From NCBI RefSeq assembly GCF_028728205.1, contig NZ_JAQYUU010000001.1, positions 547,318-611,317 of the forward strand: a stretch of DNA of 64,000 bases, in the 5' to 3' direction. Origin of the DNA: Clostridium sp. 'White wine YQ'. GTDB taxonomy: Bacteria; Bacillota; Clostridia; Clostridiales; Clostridiaceae. Position numbers and translations under genes: made by a program. How positions within the stretch are numbered: position 1 is the first letter of the stretch; each line of letters starts with the position of its first letter. The notes under the pieces are model-generated. The model saw nothing but the letters and a program-made list of their open reading frames with translations. It was not told the origin of the DNA and made no database searches. This document shows, piece by piece, positions 34,899 to 44,071 of the stretch.

Positions 34899-35447
34899 AT
34901 GAGCAAGGATATCTTAAATAAAATTAGATTAAAAAATGGAGAAGAGCTTGTACTTAGGGAACCTAATGTAGAAGATGCAGAAGCTATGATTAAATATCTA
35001 AATACTGTTGGCGGAGAAAGTGATAACCTTTTATTTGGTAAAGATGAATTTAGGCTTACAGTAGAGCAGGAAAGAGAATATCTTAAAAATGTAAGTAATG
35101 ATGTAAATACCTTAATGGTTTTAGGAATTATAGATGACACAATTATAAGTGTTTCTCATTTAAGTGCATCTAATAGAAAAAGGATAGCTCATAATAGTGA
35201 AATGTCCATTTCTGTAAAAAAAGAATATTGGGGAATGGGTATAGGAAGTGCAGTTATGACAGAACTAATAAATTTTGCAAAGACTCATGAAAATATCAAA
35301 ACTATAAGCCTTGGGGTTAAAGCAAGTAATAAAACTGCAATCAAACTTTATGAAAAGTTTGGTTTTGAACGAGTTGGAATGCATAAAAACTTCTTCAATA
35401 TAAATGGGGAATTTGATGATGAGTACCTTATGGATTTATATCTTTAG
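34899..35447 (+). CDS. GNAT family N-acetyltransferase
   Basis: The 182-residue acetyltransferase has the acetyl-CoA loop EYWGMGIGSAVM (about residues 108-119) and a C-terminal half with ASNKTAIKLYEKFGFERVG, typical of the RimI/phosphinothricin-like group. The ATG lies behind AAGGAG in the intergenic 4 bases and the end of the preceding gene. The substrate is unknown. A small membrane protein gene follows 19 bases downstream. Confidence 0.9.
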   Translation: MSKDILNKIRLKNGEELVLREPNVEDAEAMIKYLNTVGGESDNLLFGKDEFRLTVEQEREYLKNVSNDVNTLMVLGIIDDTIISVSHLSASNRKRIAHNSEMSISVKKEYWGMGIGSAVMTELINFAKTHENIKTISLGVKASNKTAIKLYEKFGFERVGMHKNFFNINGEFDDEYLMDLYL

Positions 35448-35466
35448 TTTATTTTAGGAGGGCAAT

Positions 35467-35646
35467 ATGGACATTAATATATCAACAATAGTAATGACAA
35501 TAATAAATATTTTAGTTTTAATAGCAATTATAGCAATTATTTATTCTGGAATAAAAAGCTTTAGATCTTTTATAAGAAGGAATAAGGAAAATGATAGGAA
35601 GCTTGATATGATACTAAGTAAATTAGATGAGCAGAAAAATAAGTAA
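35467..35646 (+). CDS. Small single-helix membrane protein (59 aa)
   Basis: The ATG follows TAGGAGGG. The product has one hydrophobic helix at about residues 8-27 (VMTIINILVLIAIIAIIY), a basic stretch RSFIRRNK, and a charged C-terminal helix ending LDMILSKLDEQKNK. The layout recalls small DUF4083-like proteins. It lies in line with the acetyltransferase genes and is probably co-transcribed with them. Confidence 0.65.
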   Translation: MDINISTIVMTIINILVLIAIIAIIYSGIKSFRSFIRRNKENDRKLDMILSKLDEQKNK

Positions 35647-35681
35647 TCAACATACATTCTAATGTGAAAGGAGAAATATAA

Positions 35682-36260
35682 ATGAGTAGGATATTAGTTT
35701 TTATTTTTGATGGAATGACTGACTATGAAATAACATTTATAACTCATCTTTTAAGTTCAGATGCTGGAAAGGAGATAATTACAATATCATATACAGATGA
35801 GCTTATAAAAGCTAAATCTGGATTTGTGTACAAGCCTCACAAATTGGTTAGAGATATGCTAGATGAAGATGTTGATGGATTAATTATTCCTGGAGGATGG
35901 TATGGTGAAACTAAACCAGAATTAATGGATTTAATAGAAAAATTAAATTCAAAGCATAGGCTTATTGGTGCAATATGCGGAGCTGGAACTGTATATCTTG
36001 CAAAGTCAGGTATTTTACAGAATGCAAAATACACAACACCAGTAGTAGAGTGGACAGAGAAGCATGCTGAGGTATTTGGAGAAAAAGATCCTTTCCCAAG
36101 AAATAATTTTGTTTCAGAAAGAGTTGTAAGAGACAAGAATATTATTACTGCGCATGGAACGGCATTTGTGGACTTTGCAGTTGAGATATGTGATTGGTTT
36201 GACTTATTTGAGGGGGAAGAAGAAAAAAATAATTTTGTAAAAAGTATTAAAGGAAAATAG
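35682..36260 (+). CDS. DJ-1/PfpI family protein (type 1 glutamine amidotransferase-like)
   Basis: The 192-residue cytosolic protein has the nucleophile Cys99 in the elbow AICGAG and an acidic partner candidate Glu16 (GMTDYEI). A second family mark is HGTAFVDFAVEI near the C-terminus. Members act as deglycases, chaperones, proteases or isonitrile hydratases, so the exact activity is open. The ATG follows AAAGGAG. A terminator follows the gene. Confidence 0.87.
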   Translation: MSRILVFIFDGMTDYEITFITHLLSSDAGKEIITISYTDELIKAKSGFVYKPHKLVRDMLDEDVDGLIIPGGWYGETKPELMDLIEKLNSKHRLIGAICGAGTVYLAKSGILQNAKYTTPVVEWTEKHAEVFGEKDPFPRNNFVSERVVRDKNIITAHGTAFVDFAVEICDWFDLFEGEEEKNNFVKSIKGK

Positions 36261-36293
36261 TAAACTTAAAATGAAAAATCAAAATACATATTT

Positions 36294-36340
36294 AGGGTGG
36301 TTTTTATCTTCTATAATTGATAAAAATCACCTTACTTTAT
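36294..36340 (+). terminator. Terminator after the DJ-1 family gene
   Basis: AGGGTGGTTTTTATC pairs with GATAAAAATCACCTT (two non-Watson-Crick positions), followed by a T-rich tail. Confidence 0.75.
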
Positions 36341-36405
36341 TGGTATAATTACATAAAATATTGGAAAAAACTAAAGGTAAAATAATATGTATATGAGGTA
36401 AGATC

Positions 36406-36705
36406 ATGGATTATTTAATTTTATTTATAGTAGCAGCATTCTCAACCATAGTTTTTTCAATACTTATTAATGTATTTAACAATAATGTTATAGGTATTTT
36501 TATACCCATTCAAAAACATACCCAAAGTCTTAAGAGGAAAAGATTGTATAGCAATATGGCAAGCATAATATTTATATTAATAGCAATAAATATTGCCTGG
36601 TTTTTTAAATTAGGAAATGTTGGATCAGGGTTAGTTTTGGGTGCATTTATAGCATTAAACGGGGTACTTTTTGGTAGTGGATTTGGGTCTGATTTAAAAA
36701 GTTAA
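36406..36705 (+). CDS. Small three-helix membrane protein, unknown
   Basis: The 99-residue protein has hydrophobic segments at about 3-33, 50-68 and 73-94, with a basic loop QKHTQSLKRKRLY between the first two. I do not recognise a family. The ATG follows a weak GAGGTAAG site. It stands alone between the DJ-1 gene terminator and the next acetyltransferase. Confidence 0.65.
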   Translation: MDYLILFIVAAFSTIVFSILINVFNNNVIGIFIPIQKHTQSLKRKRLYSNMASIIFILIAINIAWFFKLGNVGSGLVLGAFIALNGVLFGSGFGSDLKS

Positions 36706-36792
36706 AATAGTTATAGAAATTTTATTTGAAGAAATAGGAAAATTAATGTAAAATACTTGTAATTACAATAATTTTCTAAGGAGTGATGAAAT

Positions 36793-37308
36793 GTGAAGGT
36801 AGAACTAATGAGACCCAAAATTGAAATGGAAAAGGAATATTTTGATTTCATAAACGAATGGAAAGAGTATGGACAAGATATTGTTCCTTATTCAGCAAGA
36901 CTTCTTGATATGGATTATAAAGGCTGGCTAGAAAAAACCTATAAAAACGAAAAAGAAGAAACATGTCCAAAAGATTTTGTACCTGCGCATACATATTTTT
37001 TAATTAATGAGAATAAAAGAATTTTGGGTGCTATAAATATAAGGCATCGCTTGAATGATTATCTATTAAATTATGGGGGACATATTGGCTATGGAATTCG
37101 CCCAACTGAGAGAAGAAAAGGATATGCAGCAGCAATGCTAGAACTAGCATTACCAATAGCTAAAGAACTTGGAATTAATAAGGCATTAATAACATGCGAT
37201 AAAAACAACCTTGGGTCAGCAAAGACAATTATGAATAATGGTGGCGTTTTAGAAAATGAGGTTAAGGAGGCTGGAGAAATAACTCAAAGATATTGGATAA
37301 GCTTGTGA
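36793..37308 (+). CDS. GNAT family N-acetyltransferase
   Basis: The 171-residue acetyltransferase has IGYGIRPTERRKGYAAAMLE (about residues 97-117), which combines strand 4 and the acetyl-CoA loop, and ITCDKNNLGSAKTIMNNGG near the C-terminus. The GTG start follows AAGGAG; the ATG two bases upstream is in another frame and meets an immediate stop. It is followed after 32 bases by a condensation-domain-like gene, possibly in the same transcript. Confidence 0.9.
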   Translation: MKVELMRPKIEMEKEYFDFINEWKEYGQDIVPYSARLLDMDYKGWLEKTYKNEKEETCPKDFVPAHTYFLINENKRILGAINIRHRLNDYLLNYGGHIGYGIRPTERRKGYAAAMLELALPIAKELGINKALITCDKNNLGSAKTIMNNGGVLENEVKEAGEITQRYWISL

Positions 37309-37340
37309 TTGAATAATTAATAATAATAGGAGCTTTAGGA

Positions 37341-38603
37341 ATGAGATTTAAAGCAGAATTATTTGATGAATTACAATTTATGTTTGAAAAAAATAAATTT
37401 AATGATCATGTTCTTCATTGCATTATAAACTTTAATGGGAAAATAGATAAAGTGATATTGAAAAAAGCTATAGAAATGACTCTAGATATTATCCCAATTC
37501 TAGGAAGTAGATATGTTGAAGGCAAGAATAAGGCATATTGGATAAAAGAAGATAAATTAAATTATAAAGAAATACTTAAAGTTGTAGATAATGAAGAAGA
37601 GTTTAACGATTTTATAACTTCAAAAATTAATGAGTTTAAAGCAACACAAGTGAAGGCATGCGTATTTTGTTCTAAAAATGATTCTTTAGCTATAAATATG
37701 AATCATATGATATGTGATGCCGCAGGTTTTAAGCAGTATATGTATTTGCTATGTGAGATATATTCTAACTTAACAAGAGAACAAGCATATAAACCAGAAT
37801 TCGTAATGAATGGTGATAGAAGCATAGATAGAATTACAGGCAAATTCACCTTAAAAGAAAATATAAAAGTTTTTGTTACCCAAAATAGCGAAAGTAATAA
37901 ACAATTTAACTATACATTTCCCTTAAGTTCTAACGAAAAAAGACTTCCCTTTATTATAACCCATAATATTTCTAAGGATAGATTTCAGTTAATTAAAGTT
38001 TATAGTAAAAAGAATAAAGTAACTATAAATGATATAGTGCTAGCAGCCTACTATAGAGTTATGTTTAAAATTTTAGAAGTACAAAATGGAAATGAACTTA
38101 ATATTCCTATAATGATTGATATGAGAAGATATTTAGAAGAGAGGAATATTGATGCTTTATGCAATTTAGCATCAACAGTAATTACTAGTTTGAAGTTTGA
38201 CTCACAAGAGAGCCTTCTAGAAACTGTGAAAAGACTTAGTGTGAGTATAAATAAGAAAAAGGTTAATCAACTTGGATTAAATGGATTTGTAAAAATTTCA
38301 GCGATATACAAAATATTTAGTTATAAAAACTTTAAAAGACTACTAACTTTTGGGTTTAAACACCCATTAATTGCTATGACTAATATAGGAATTCTAGATG
38401 AAGACAAGCTATGCTTTAAAGGAACACAAATAAAAGATGCCTATATGTGCGGCTCTATAAAATATCCACCATATTTTCAACTTGCAATAAGTAGTTATAA
38501 GGAAAGTCTTACCTTAAGCGTCAATTTATATGGAAGTACTAAGGATAAGGAAAGAATTAAAGAATTCCTTGAGTTATTAGATAATGAATTCCCTAAACAA
38601 TAA
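37341..38603 (+). CDS. Condensation/alcohol-acetyltransferase-like acyltransferase
   Basis: The 420-residue cytosolic protein has the chloramphenicol-acetyltransferase-like two-domain plan. The catalytic HxxxD is His122 to Asp126 in MNHMICDAAGF. A second family block, NDIVLAAYYRVMFKIL and IMIDMRRYLEE, lies in the second half. Such enzymes transfer acyl groups to alcohols or build esters and lipopeptides; the substrates here are unknown. The ATG follows TAGGAG. The downstream gene encodes a membrane-anchored alpha/beta hydrolase, so the two may make and cleave related esters. Confidence 0.78.
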   Translation: MRFKAELFDELQFMFEKNKFNDHVLHCIINFNGKIDKVILKKAIEMTLDIIPILGSRYVEGKNKAYWIKEDKLNYKEILKVVDNEEEFNDFITSKINEFKATQVKACVFCSKNDSLAINMNHMICDAAGFKQYMYLLCEIYSNLTREQAYKPEFVMNGDRSIDRITGKFTLKENIKVFVTQNSESNKQFNYTFPLSSNEKRLPFIITHNISKDRFQLIKVYSKKNKVTINDIVLAAYYRVMFKILEVQNGNELNIPIMIDMRRYLEERNIDALCNLASTVITSLKFDSQESLLETVKRLSVSINKKKVNQLGLNGFVKISAIYKIFSYKNFKRLLTFGFKHPLIAMTNIGILDEDKLCFKGTQIKDAYMCGSIKYPPYFQLAISSYKESLTLSVNLYGSTKDKERIKEFLELLDNEFPKQ

Positions 38604-38618
38604 TATTTGGAGGTTAAG

Positions 38619-39674
38619 ATGTTTAAAAAGGTAACACCTAAAAAAATAGCAATTTTTGTTTTAGTAGTTTTCATTTTATTAAATGTTGGTATTTTTATTA
38701 CAGTGACAGTTTTATCTAAACAAACATTCGGAACTAGATATGATACTAAGATAAAATACAATTATCAAGACTTTAAAGGAATGATAAGAACTGAAAACTC
38801 ATTTAAAAGTAATGAAGGACAAAATTTAAAGGGCTATGTATATTCAAAGCAAGAAGAAACAAAACCTAAGGCATTAATTATTTTATCTCATGGCTTTGGA
38901 GGGGGAGGGCATAATTCATATTTGCCTCAAATATATTATTTCATTAACAATGGATATTGGGTTTTTGCATATGACGGTACAGGCTGTGATGAAAGTGAAG
39001 GAAAAAATGTTAGAGGATTACCCCAAGCTGTAATAGATTTAGATTATGCAATAAAGTGCGTTAAGGAAGAGAGTAATTTAAAGAATTTAAAACTTTTACT
39101 TTATGGACAATCCTGGGGAGGTTATGCTGTTACAACAGTTGGAAATTTAGATAATAATATTTCAGCAGTAGTGTCACTTTCAGGCTTTTCTAATGTTACA
39201 GATTTATCAGTAAATCAAGCAAAAGGTATGATAGGACCAATAGCTTCAATTATATCTCCATATGTAAAGCTATATAATTATATTGGTTTCGGAAAGGTAG
39301 CAAATTATACGGGTGTAGGTGGACTAGATAAGATTAAGTCAAATGCCAAGGTAATGATAGTACAAAGTGAAGATGATAAAGTAGTAAGTTATAATAATTT
39401 TACAAAATACAAAAATACATTTGGTGATAATAAAAATTTTGAATTTATAAGTTATAAAGATAGAGGTCACTCAGTTGAACTTTCACCTGATGTTACAAAT
39501 GAAGTAAAAGAAGAAGTGGCAGCATGGAAGTCTTTAGTTAACGAAAAAGGTGAAGAAAATATACCAGAAAGTGAAAAGGATGAATTCTATAAAAATTATT
39601 TAAGCACTAATGTAAAAATAGATATGGATCTTATGAAAGAAATTGTAAAGTTTTATGATGATGCTATAAAATAA
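38619..39674 (+). CDS. Membrane-anchored alpha/beta hydrolase
   Basis: The 351-residue protein has an N-terminal membrane helix (about residues 8-30) with the catalytic domain outside. The oxyanion block is LSHGFGGGGH, the nucleophile elbow GQSWGG, the acid probably lies in QSEDDKVV, and the catalytic His is in DRGHSVEL. It is likely a serine esterase, lipase or peptidase. The frame opens with TTG at 38607, but the ATG at 38619 behind TTTGGAGG is the real start. It is 15 bases after the acyltransferase gene. Confidence 0.87.
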   Translation: MFKKVTPKKIAIFVLVVFILLNVGIFITVTVLSKQTFGTRYDTKIKYNYQDFKGMIRTENSFKSNEGQNLKGYVYSKQEETKPKALIILSHGFGGGGHNSYLPQIYYFINNGYWVFAYDGTGCDESEGKNVRGLPQAVIDLDYAIKCVKEESNLKNLKLLLYGQSWGGYAVTTVGNLDNNISAVVSLSGFSNVTDLSVNQAKGMIGPIASIISPYVKLYNYIGFGKVANYTGVGGLDKIKSNAKVMIVQSEDDKVVSYNNFTKYKNTFGDNKNFEFISYKDRGHSVELSPDVTNEVKEEVAAWKSLVNEKGEENIPESEKDEFYKNYLSTNVKIDMDLMKEIVKFYDDAIK

Positions 39675-39754
39675 TAAAAATATTTAAGTGAAAAGGTTTT
39701 TATGATAAAATTATGTTAAGAAAATAACAAAGGATGATAAGGGGAGTAGATAGC

Positions 39755-40270
39755 TTGGATTCAAAAAAAGAAGTTAAAGTTAAAGGTAAACTAACACTGG
39801 AGGACTATAAAAAGCTCACTTCATATTACATGGGAAGATTATCAAAGCAGATGCTTATAGTTGTATATCTATTATTTTTAGGTGTATATGGAATAATCTT
39901 TTACAAAAGATATGGAATTCCTTTTGTATTAATAGCAGGGGTGTTTGGAACCTTAGTAGTGTATTTAGCTTTATATATTGCTACAAGACAAAGAATTAAA
40001 AAGACTTTTAAGAAAGATACAGCACTTAATAATGATTTCGTATATACAATAAATAAAAAGGGTGTACATGTTCAGTCTGAAAGAGGCGGGGACATCTATT
40101 ATTGGAAAGATATTACTGAAGCAACAAATCATAAGGATTTATACATTTTAAATATTCCTAAGGTAAAAACAATATTAATACCTAAGAATTTTTTTGGTGA
40201 TGAAGATGAGACGGAAGCATTTAAAAAGATAGTTGCCAATAATATTAAAGGAAAAAATAATATTGAATAG
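39755..40270 (+). CDS. YcxB-like membrane protein
   Basis: The product of about 171 residues has two membrane helices (near residues 31-48 and 54-74) and a C-terminal cytosolic domain with YTINKKGVHVQSERGGDIYY and WKDI, as in YcxB-family proteins, whose function is unknown. The TTG at 39755 lies about 9 bases after AAGGGGAG; an in-frame ATG at 39734 lacks a good site and is the alternative. It ends in a terminator shared with the convergent DUF4179 gene. Confidence 0.72.
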   Translation: MDSKKEVKVKGKLTLEDYKKLTSYYMGRLSKQMLIVVYLLFLGVYGIIFYKRYGIPFVLIAGVFGTLVVYLALYIATRQRIKKTFKKDTALNNDFVYTINKKGVHVQSERGGDIYYWKDITEATNHKDLYILNIPKVKTILIPKNFFGDEDETEAFKKIVANNIKGKNNIE

Positions 40271-40273
40271 TTT

Positions 40274-40310
40274 AAAAGCCATCCATATATACAAGGATGG
40301 CTTTTAGTTT
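40274..40310. terminator. Bidirectional terminator
   Basis: AAAAGCCATCC pairs with GGATGGCTTTT between convergent genes. Confidence 0.85.
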
Positions 40311-40311
40311 A

Positions 40312-41745
40312 TTATTTGTTAAGCTCGATATTGAATTTTAAATCATCTCTAAATTCATAATTACTTAGATCAGATGTATAGATGGTATAGTTCTTATTTT
40401 TATCAAAAGCGGGATAGCTAATAGTAAATTCATTAGGGTTCTTTTCATCCCTATGAAGTGCAGGGAGTTTAGGGGATAAAATATTGCCAGCCTCATCTTT
40501 TACATGTACTTCATTGGCTTGAGTAAATGGTGCCTTACCTGTAGCAGTAAATCTTATAATTGTAATGCTATTTTCTGTTTTTACCTCGCTAATAACTATC
40601 TTACCAATGTTTCCTTGAACAAGTTCTATTGGGAATGTATCATCCATAACTTTAGATATTTCTTTGGTTTTATAACCTTCTATAGGGGTAGTTACTTCCT
40701 TTCCATTAACTATATGAGTTTCACCACCTCCAGTAGATAGGATATTACATGGAATAACGGTTAAGTACTTAGGAATTTCCTTCATGTTCTTAAAGTTAAA
40801 TTCTCCAGTGAAGGTTTTAGAATTTAAGTTTGATTGAGAACCTCCACCTGTCCAGCTAAGTTCATTTCCTTTGTCATCGTATACTATCCAGCTACCATAG
40901 TTCCATTCACTAAAGGTATTACGTCTTTCATAATTTTTAAAAGTTCCGTTTACAAAAATTGATGTATCTATTGGTGAAAATACTACCTTATCTACATTAA
41001 CATTTGTTCCGTCTGGAAAAGAAATTTTGTTTGTAGGATTAAATACTATGCTGCTTTTTGTTAGTTCCTCTTTTGATACTCCAAATGCAAAGTTCCAAGT
41101 TCCTTTGTTTCCCATGATATCATCTATATTTAAGTTTACATTAAACATCTTAGAATCCTGTGGTAAAGCCGTATGAATATCTTCATTTGCTACATAAGTG
41201 TAATCATCAACGTAATAACCCATTATGCTGCCAGTGGAACCATTTTGAGTACCATTAACCTTTAGAAATTTACTAAGTCCAAAGGTTTCTAAATCTTTGA
41301 TTTTTTTATCACTTTTTATTGTATAGGTTATGGCAAATTTAGAATTATCAGCTAACACCTCATTGATAGTAAAGTCTATTCCATTATTTGAGACAGTTTT
41401 ATTAACCATTTGAGTATATTTAATATATTCTCCGTGATTGTCAAATCTATCATTAATCGACTGAACAATATAATTTAAAGCAGGAATTTTTTCTGCAAAG
41501 GCAGGAGTTGCTGTTTCAATACCTATTAGTGAGACTATGGCTATAGCTGCAGCTGCAGATACATATTTAAGAGGCTTATGAAATTTATTTTCTTTTATTT
41601 TCTTTTTAAGATTTTTCTTTATTCTTTCTTTTTGAAGAGTTTGAACATCCATTTCAAATTCCTCAAATTCCTTTTCATCTATTTTTACTTCATTAAATAA
41701 CTTGAAAATATCTTTTTCTTGCATTTTAGAATCTATATTATTCAT
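40312..41745 (-). CDS. DUF4179 membrane protein, probable anti-sigma factor (second copy)
   Basis: The 477-residue paralogue of the protein at 28775-30112 has a cytosolic N-terminus of about 60 residues rich in Lys/Glu, a membrane helix with YVSAAAAIAIVSLIGIE, then TPAFAE and a large outer domain with VNKTVSNNGIDFTINEV (DUF4179). The C-terminal part probably adds a DUF5643-like beta domain. Its ATG shares one base with the stop of the sigma gene, giving translational coupling. It is expected to hold the neighbouring sigma factor inactive until an envelope signal arrives. Confidence 0.82.
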   Translation of the reverse strand: MNNIDSKMQEKDIFKLFNEVKIDEKEFEEFEMDVQTLQKERIKKNLKKKIKENKFHKPLKYVSAAAAIAIVSLIGIETATPAFAEKIPALNYIVQSINDRFDNHGEYIKYTQMVNKTVSNNGIDFTINEVLADNSKFAITYTIKSDKKIKDLETFGLSKFLKVNGTQNGSTGSIMGYYVDDYTYVANEDIHTALPQDSKMFNVNLNIDDIMGNKGTWNFAFGVSKEELTKSSIVFNPTNKISFPDGTNVNVDKVVFSPIDTSIFVNGTFKNYERRNTFSEWNYGSWIVYDDKGNELSWTGGGSQSNLNSKTFTGEFNFKNMKEIPKYLTVIPCNILSTGGGETHIVNGKEVTTPIEGYKTKEISKVMDDTFPIELVQGNIGKIVISEVKTENSITIIRFTATGKAPFTQANEVHVKDEAGNILSPKLPALHRDEKNPNEFTISYPAFDKNKNYTIYTSDLSNYEFRDDLKFNIELNK

Positions 41746-42308
41746 TAAATTACTTCTCCTTTCAACGGCATAAGTTTTGCTTTTAACTGTTTACGACCTC
41801 TTGAAAGCTTTTTATCAATTATATTTCTATCTACACCGAAAGACTTTGCTATATCACAAACATCTTCGTAGAGAAAATATCTGCGAATAAATATTTCCTT
41901 GTCCTGAGGATTTAGAATGTTTAAACTCTCTATAATTTCTGTTCTATTCTCTTTAGAAATAAGTAGATTTTCTACATTTACTTCATCAGGCATAACATAT
42001 TCATCTAAAGCTTCAGAAGTATTTAATCTATATAGCTTTCGCTTATAATCAATAGCTTTATATTTTGAGATTGCTGTAATCCAATATTTAAAGTCACCTT
42101 TCTCTTCATCAAAGCTCTCAATGTTATTCCATATAGAGAAGAATATATCATTTACACATTCCTCTACATAGTTAGCATAAAAACTTGAATTAAGCACACT
42201 GTGCGCAACCTTAAAAACTAGATTACTATAGGTATCAACCATAAAATCTAAGGCCTTAGTATTTCTTAATTTAATTTGTTTAATAAAGTTTGTTTCATTT
42301 ATAGTCAC
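41745..42308 (-). CDS. ECF-type sigma factor (second copy)
   Basis: The 187-residue sigma factor has region 2 (MVDTYSNLVFKVAHSVL, WITAISKYKAIDYKRKL) and region 4 with the helix-turn-helix EDVCDIAKSFGVDRNIIDKK. The open frame extends to 42383, but the GTG at 42308 lies 7-8 bases after GGAGG and matches the start of the paralogue at 28231. It is translationally coupled to the DUF4179 gene. Whether the two sigma factors read the same promoters cannot be judged from this window. Confidence 0.87.
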   Translation of the reverse strand: MTINETNFIKQIKLRNTKALDFMVDTYSNLVFKVAHSVLNSSFYANYVEECVNDIFFSIWNNIESFDEEKGDFKYWITAISKYKAIDYKRKLYRLNTSEALDEYVMPDEVNVENLLISKENRTEIIESLNILNPQDKEIFIRRYFLYEDVCDIAKSFGVDRNIIDKKLSRGRKQLKAKLMPLKGEVI

Positions 42309-42451
42309 ATTTTTTCCTCCTTTAAGAAGCTTCTCATAAACAAATACGTTAAAAGGAATAATTTTCTGACCTAAAAAAATCACATTTTATAAAAATTATA
42401 ATATAATAGAAGATTAAATGGTATAATAGACTAAAAAAGGCAGGTATACAA

Positions 42452-43066
42452 ATGATAGACGAAAATATTAAATTAGAAGGACTAAGTGCGAAAGAAGTAT
42501 GGGAAGCGCTATATAATAAAGAATTAAATTCAAAGAAAAATATATTAGAGTATATTGAGCTCACAAAGATATTAAAAAAGGATGATATTGATAGCAACCA
42601 GATTCAAGATACATATAATTTTATTTATGATAGTATTGATAAAATGGGTAATACCATAAAAGTGAATACAAATATGTTTTTAAAAAATCAATTAAAAGCA
42701 CAATTAGGTAAGTATGTTAAAGACAAAGATCCAAAACCAGTTAATTATTTTATTGAATTCTTTAAAGAGGCATATCCACCACATGAGAGAAAGAAAGATT
42801 TTACTTGGGTACTTATGGATATAAATAAGATAACTGAGGAGCAGATTTGGACTACACTAACTTATATAAATTCAGGATGCATAAAAGGTAACAAGTTAAG
42901 TCATAACCAAATTAGAGACACTATAGAAATGGTAGAGAAACTTATAAATAAAAATAATATAAAATATGTTAATAGGGTAAAAAGTTTGGAAAAACTTTTA
43001 AATGTATTAGGAATAAAGATAGTAAATGTAAATGATAGATTTAAAGTTAGAAGAATATTTAGATAA
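42452..43066 (+). CDS. Unknown helical protein
   Basis: The 204-residue soluble protein is Lys/Ile/Asn-rich. Segments include GLSAKEVWEALYNKELNSKK, YFIEFFKEAYPPHERKKDFT and KLINKNNIKYVNRVKSLEKL. No motif or membrane segment is visible and I do not recognise the family. The ribosome binding site (GGCAGG) is weak. It lies alone, divergent from the sigma operon and closed by a terminator. Confidence 0.65.
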   Translation: MIDENIKLEGLSAKEVWEALYNKELNSKKNILEYIELTKILKKDDIDSNQIQDTYNFIYDSIDKMGNTIKVNTNMFLKNQLKAQLGKYVKDKDPKPVNYFIEFFKEAYPPHERKKDFTWVLMDINKITEEQIWTTLTYINSGCIKGNKLSHNQIRDTIEMVEKLINKNNIKYVNRVKSLEKLLNVLGIKIVNVNDRFKVRRIFR

Positions 43067-43098
43067 AAAAGAAGCAGATTTCTCTGCTTCTTTTTAGT
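43067..43098 (+). terminator. Terminator after the unknown helical protein gene
   Basis: AAAAGAAGCAGA pairs with TCTGCTTCTTTT around TTTC, followed by more T and A residues. Confidence 0.88.
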
Positions 43099-43166
43099 TT
43101 TTAGGAAAATATAAATAGGATATGCTAGATAGCTATTTATTTTAAATTCCTAAAATGCCAAAGGAG

Positions 43167-43220
43167 TGTAAAAAGCTGAAGGAATTCTCTCTATGATTTA
43201 AATAGAAGAGACTTTTTACA
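43167..43220. repeat. Imperfect hairpin in the intergenic region
   Basis: TGTAAAAAG (43167-43175) pairs with CTTTTTACA (43212-43220). Inside, TCTCT...TAT and ATA...AGAGA extend the stem. No gene is seen; it lies just beyond the 3' end of the minus-strand ABC ATPase gene and could be its terminator or a small structured RNA. Confidence 0.45.
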
Positions 43221-43276
43221 TTTATATACTATGCAAATCAAACTAATTTGGACCTATATAAATAAGTTTAAAAAAT

Positions 43277-43954
43277 TTATAATATAGGAACCTTTTTATC
43301 ATTTGATCCTAAATACTCATTAACATAAGTTTCAGGAGTACATAAGTGTCCTTTGCCAGCAGATATGTGATATATAAGTGATGAATTTTTCATAGCTGCA
43401 GTAAGATTATGTTCAATTGAAATCACAGTTATATTTTTTTCTTCATTTAAGTTTTTAATTATTGAATAAATTTCTTCTTGACTAGTCACATCAATACCTG
43501 TTGAGGGTTCATCTAATATAAGCAAATCAGGATCTCCCATCAATGCTCTAGCAATAAATATTTTTTGACACTGTCCTCCAGAAAGATTACCTATAAGTGA
43601 ATTTTGATGATTAAGCATATTTACCATTTCTAAGCTTGTTTGGACAATGTCCATGTCTTTTAATTTTAATAATTTTTTATAAGAATTAAGAAGTTCGTAT
43701 ACTGTTATAGGAAACTCAGAATTGATAAAATCTGATTTTTGAGGTACATATCCTATTCGATTACTTGAAATAGTAATAGATCCCCTACTTGGTGATAGCA
43801 GCTTTAAAATTAGTTTTATTAATGTACTTTTTCCTGAACCATTTTCACCTAAGATTGAAATGTATTCTCCATTATTTATAGTTAAGTTAATATCACTTAG
43901 TATGTATGGAGGTAAATTATTATAAGAAAAATATAGATCTTTAATTTCTATCAT
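43277..43954 (-). CDS. Orphan ABC transporter ATPase of the Zn/Mn (ZnuC-like) type
   Basis: The 225-residue ATPase has Walker A GENGSGKST (about residues 36-44), signature LSGGQCQK, Walker B LLILDEPSTGID and the switch His in SIEHNL. Its layout (IGYVPQKSDF, FPITVYELL) matches the ATPases of metal-cation importers. No permease or binding-protein gene lies next to it in this window, so it must work with partners elsewhere or be a remnant of a larger operon. The ATG at 43954 follows a GGAGGAAT site. Confidence 0.82.
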   Translation of the reverse strand: MIEIKDLYFSYNNLPPYILSDINLTINNGEYISILGENGSGKSTLIKLILKLLSPSRGSITISSNRIGYVPQKSDFINSEFPITVYELLNSYKKLLKLKDMDIVQTSLEMVNMLNHQNSLIGNLSGGQCQKIFIARALMGDPDLLILDEPSTGIDVTSQEEIYSIIKNLNEEKNITVISIEHNLTAAMKNSSLIYHISAGKGHLCTPETYVNEYLGSNDKKVPIL

Positions 43955-44071
43955 ATTATTCCTCCTTAGTCTAACATAATCTTATTTTTTTCAAAATATG
44001 AAGCTCTTACTTATATTATATATTTAAATTGCTAATTAAAAAATATTTTAGAAATTAATTACAAAAAGTTG

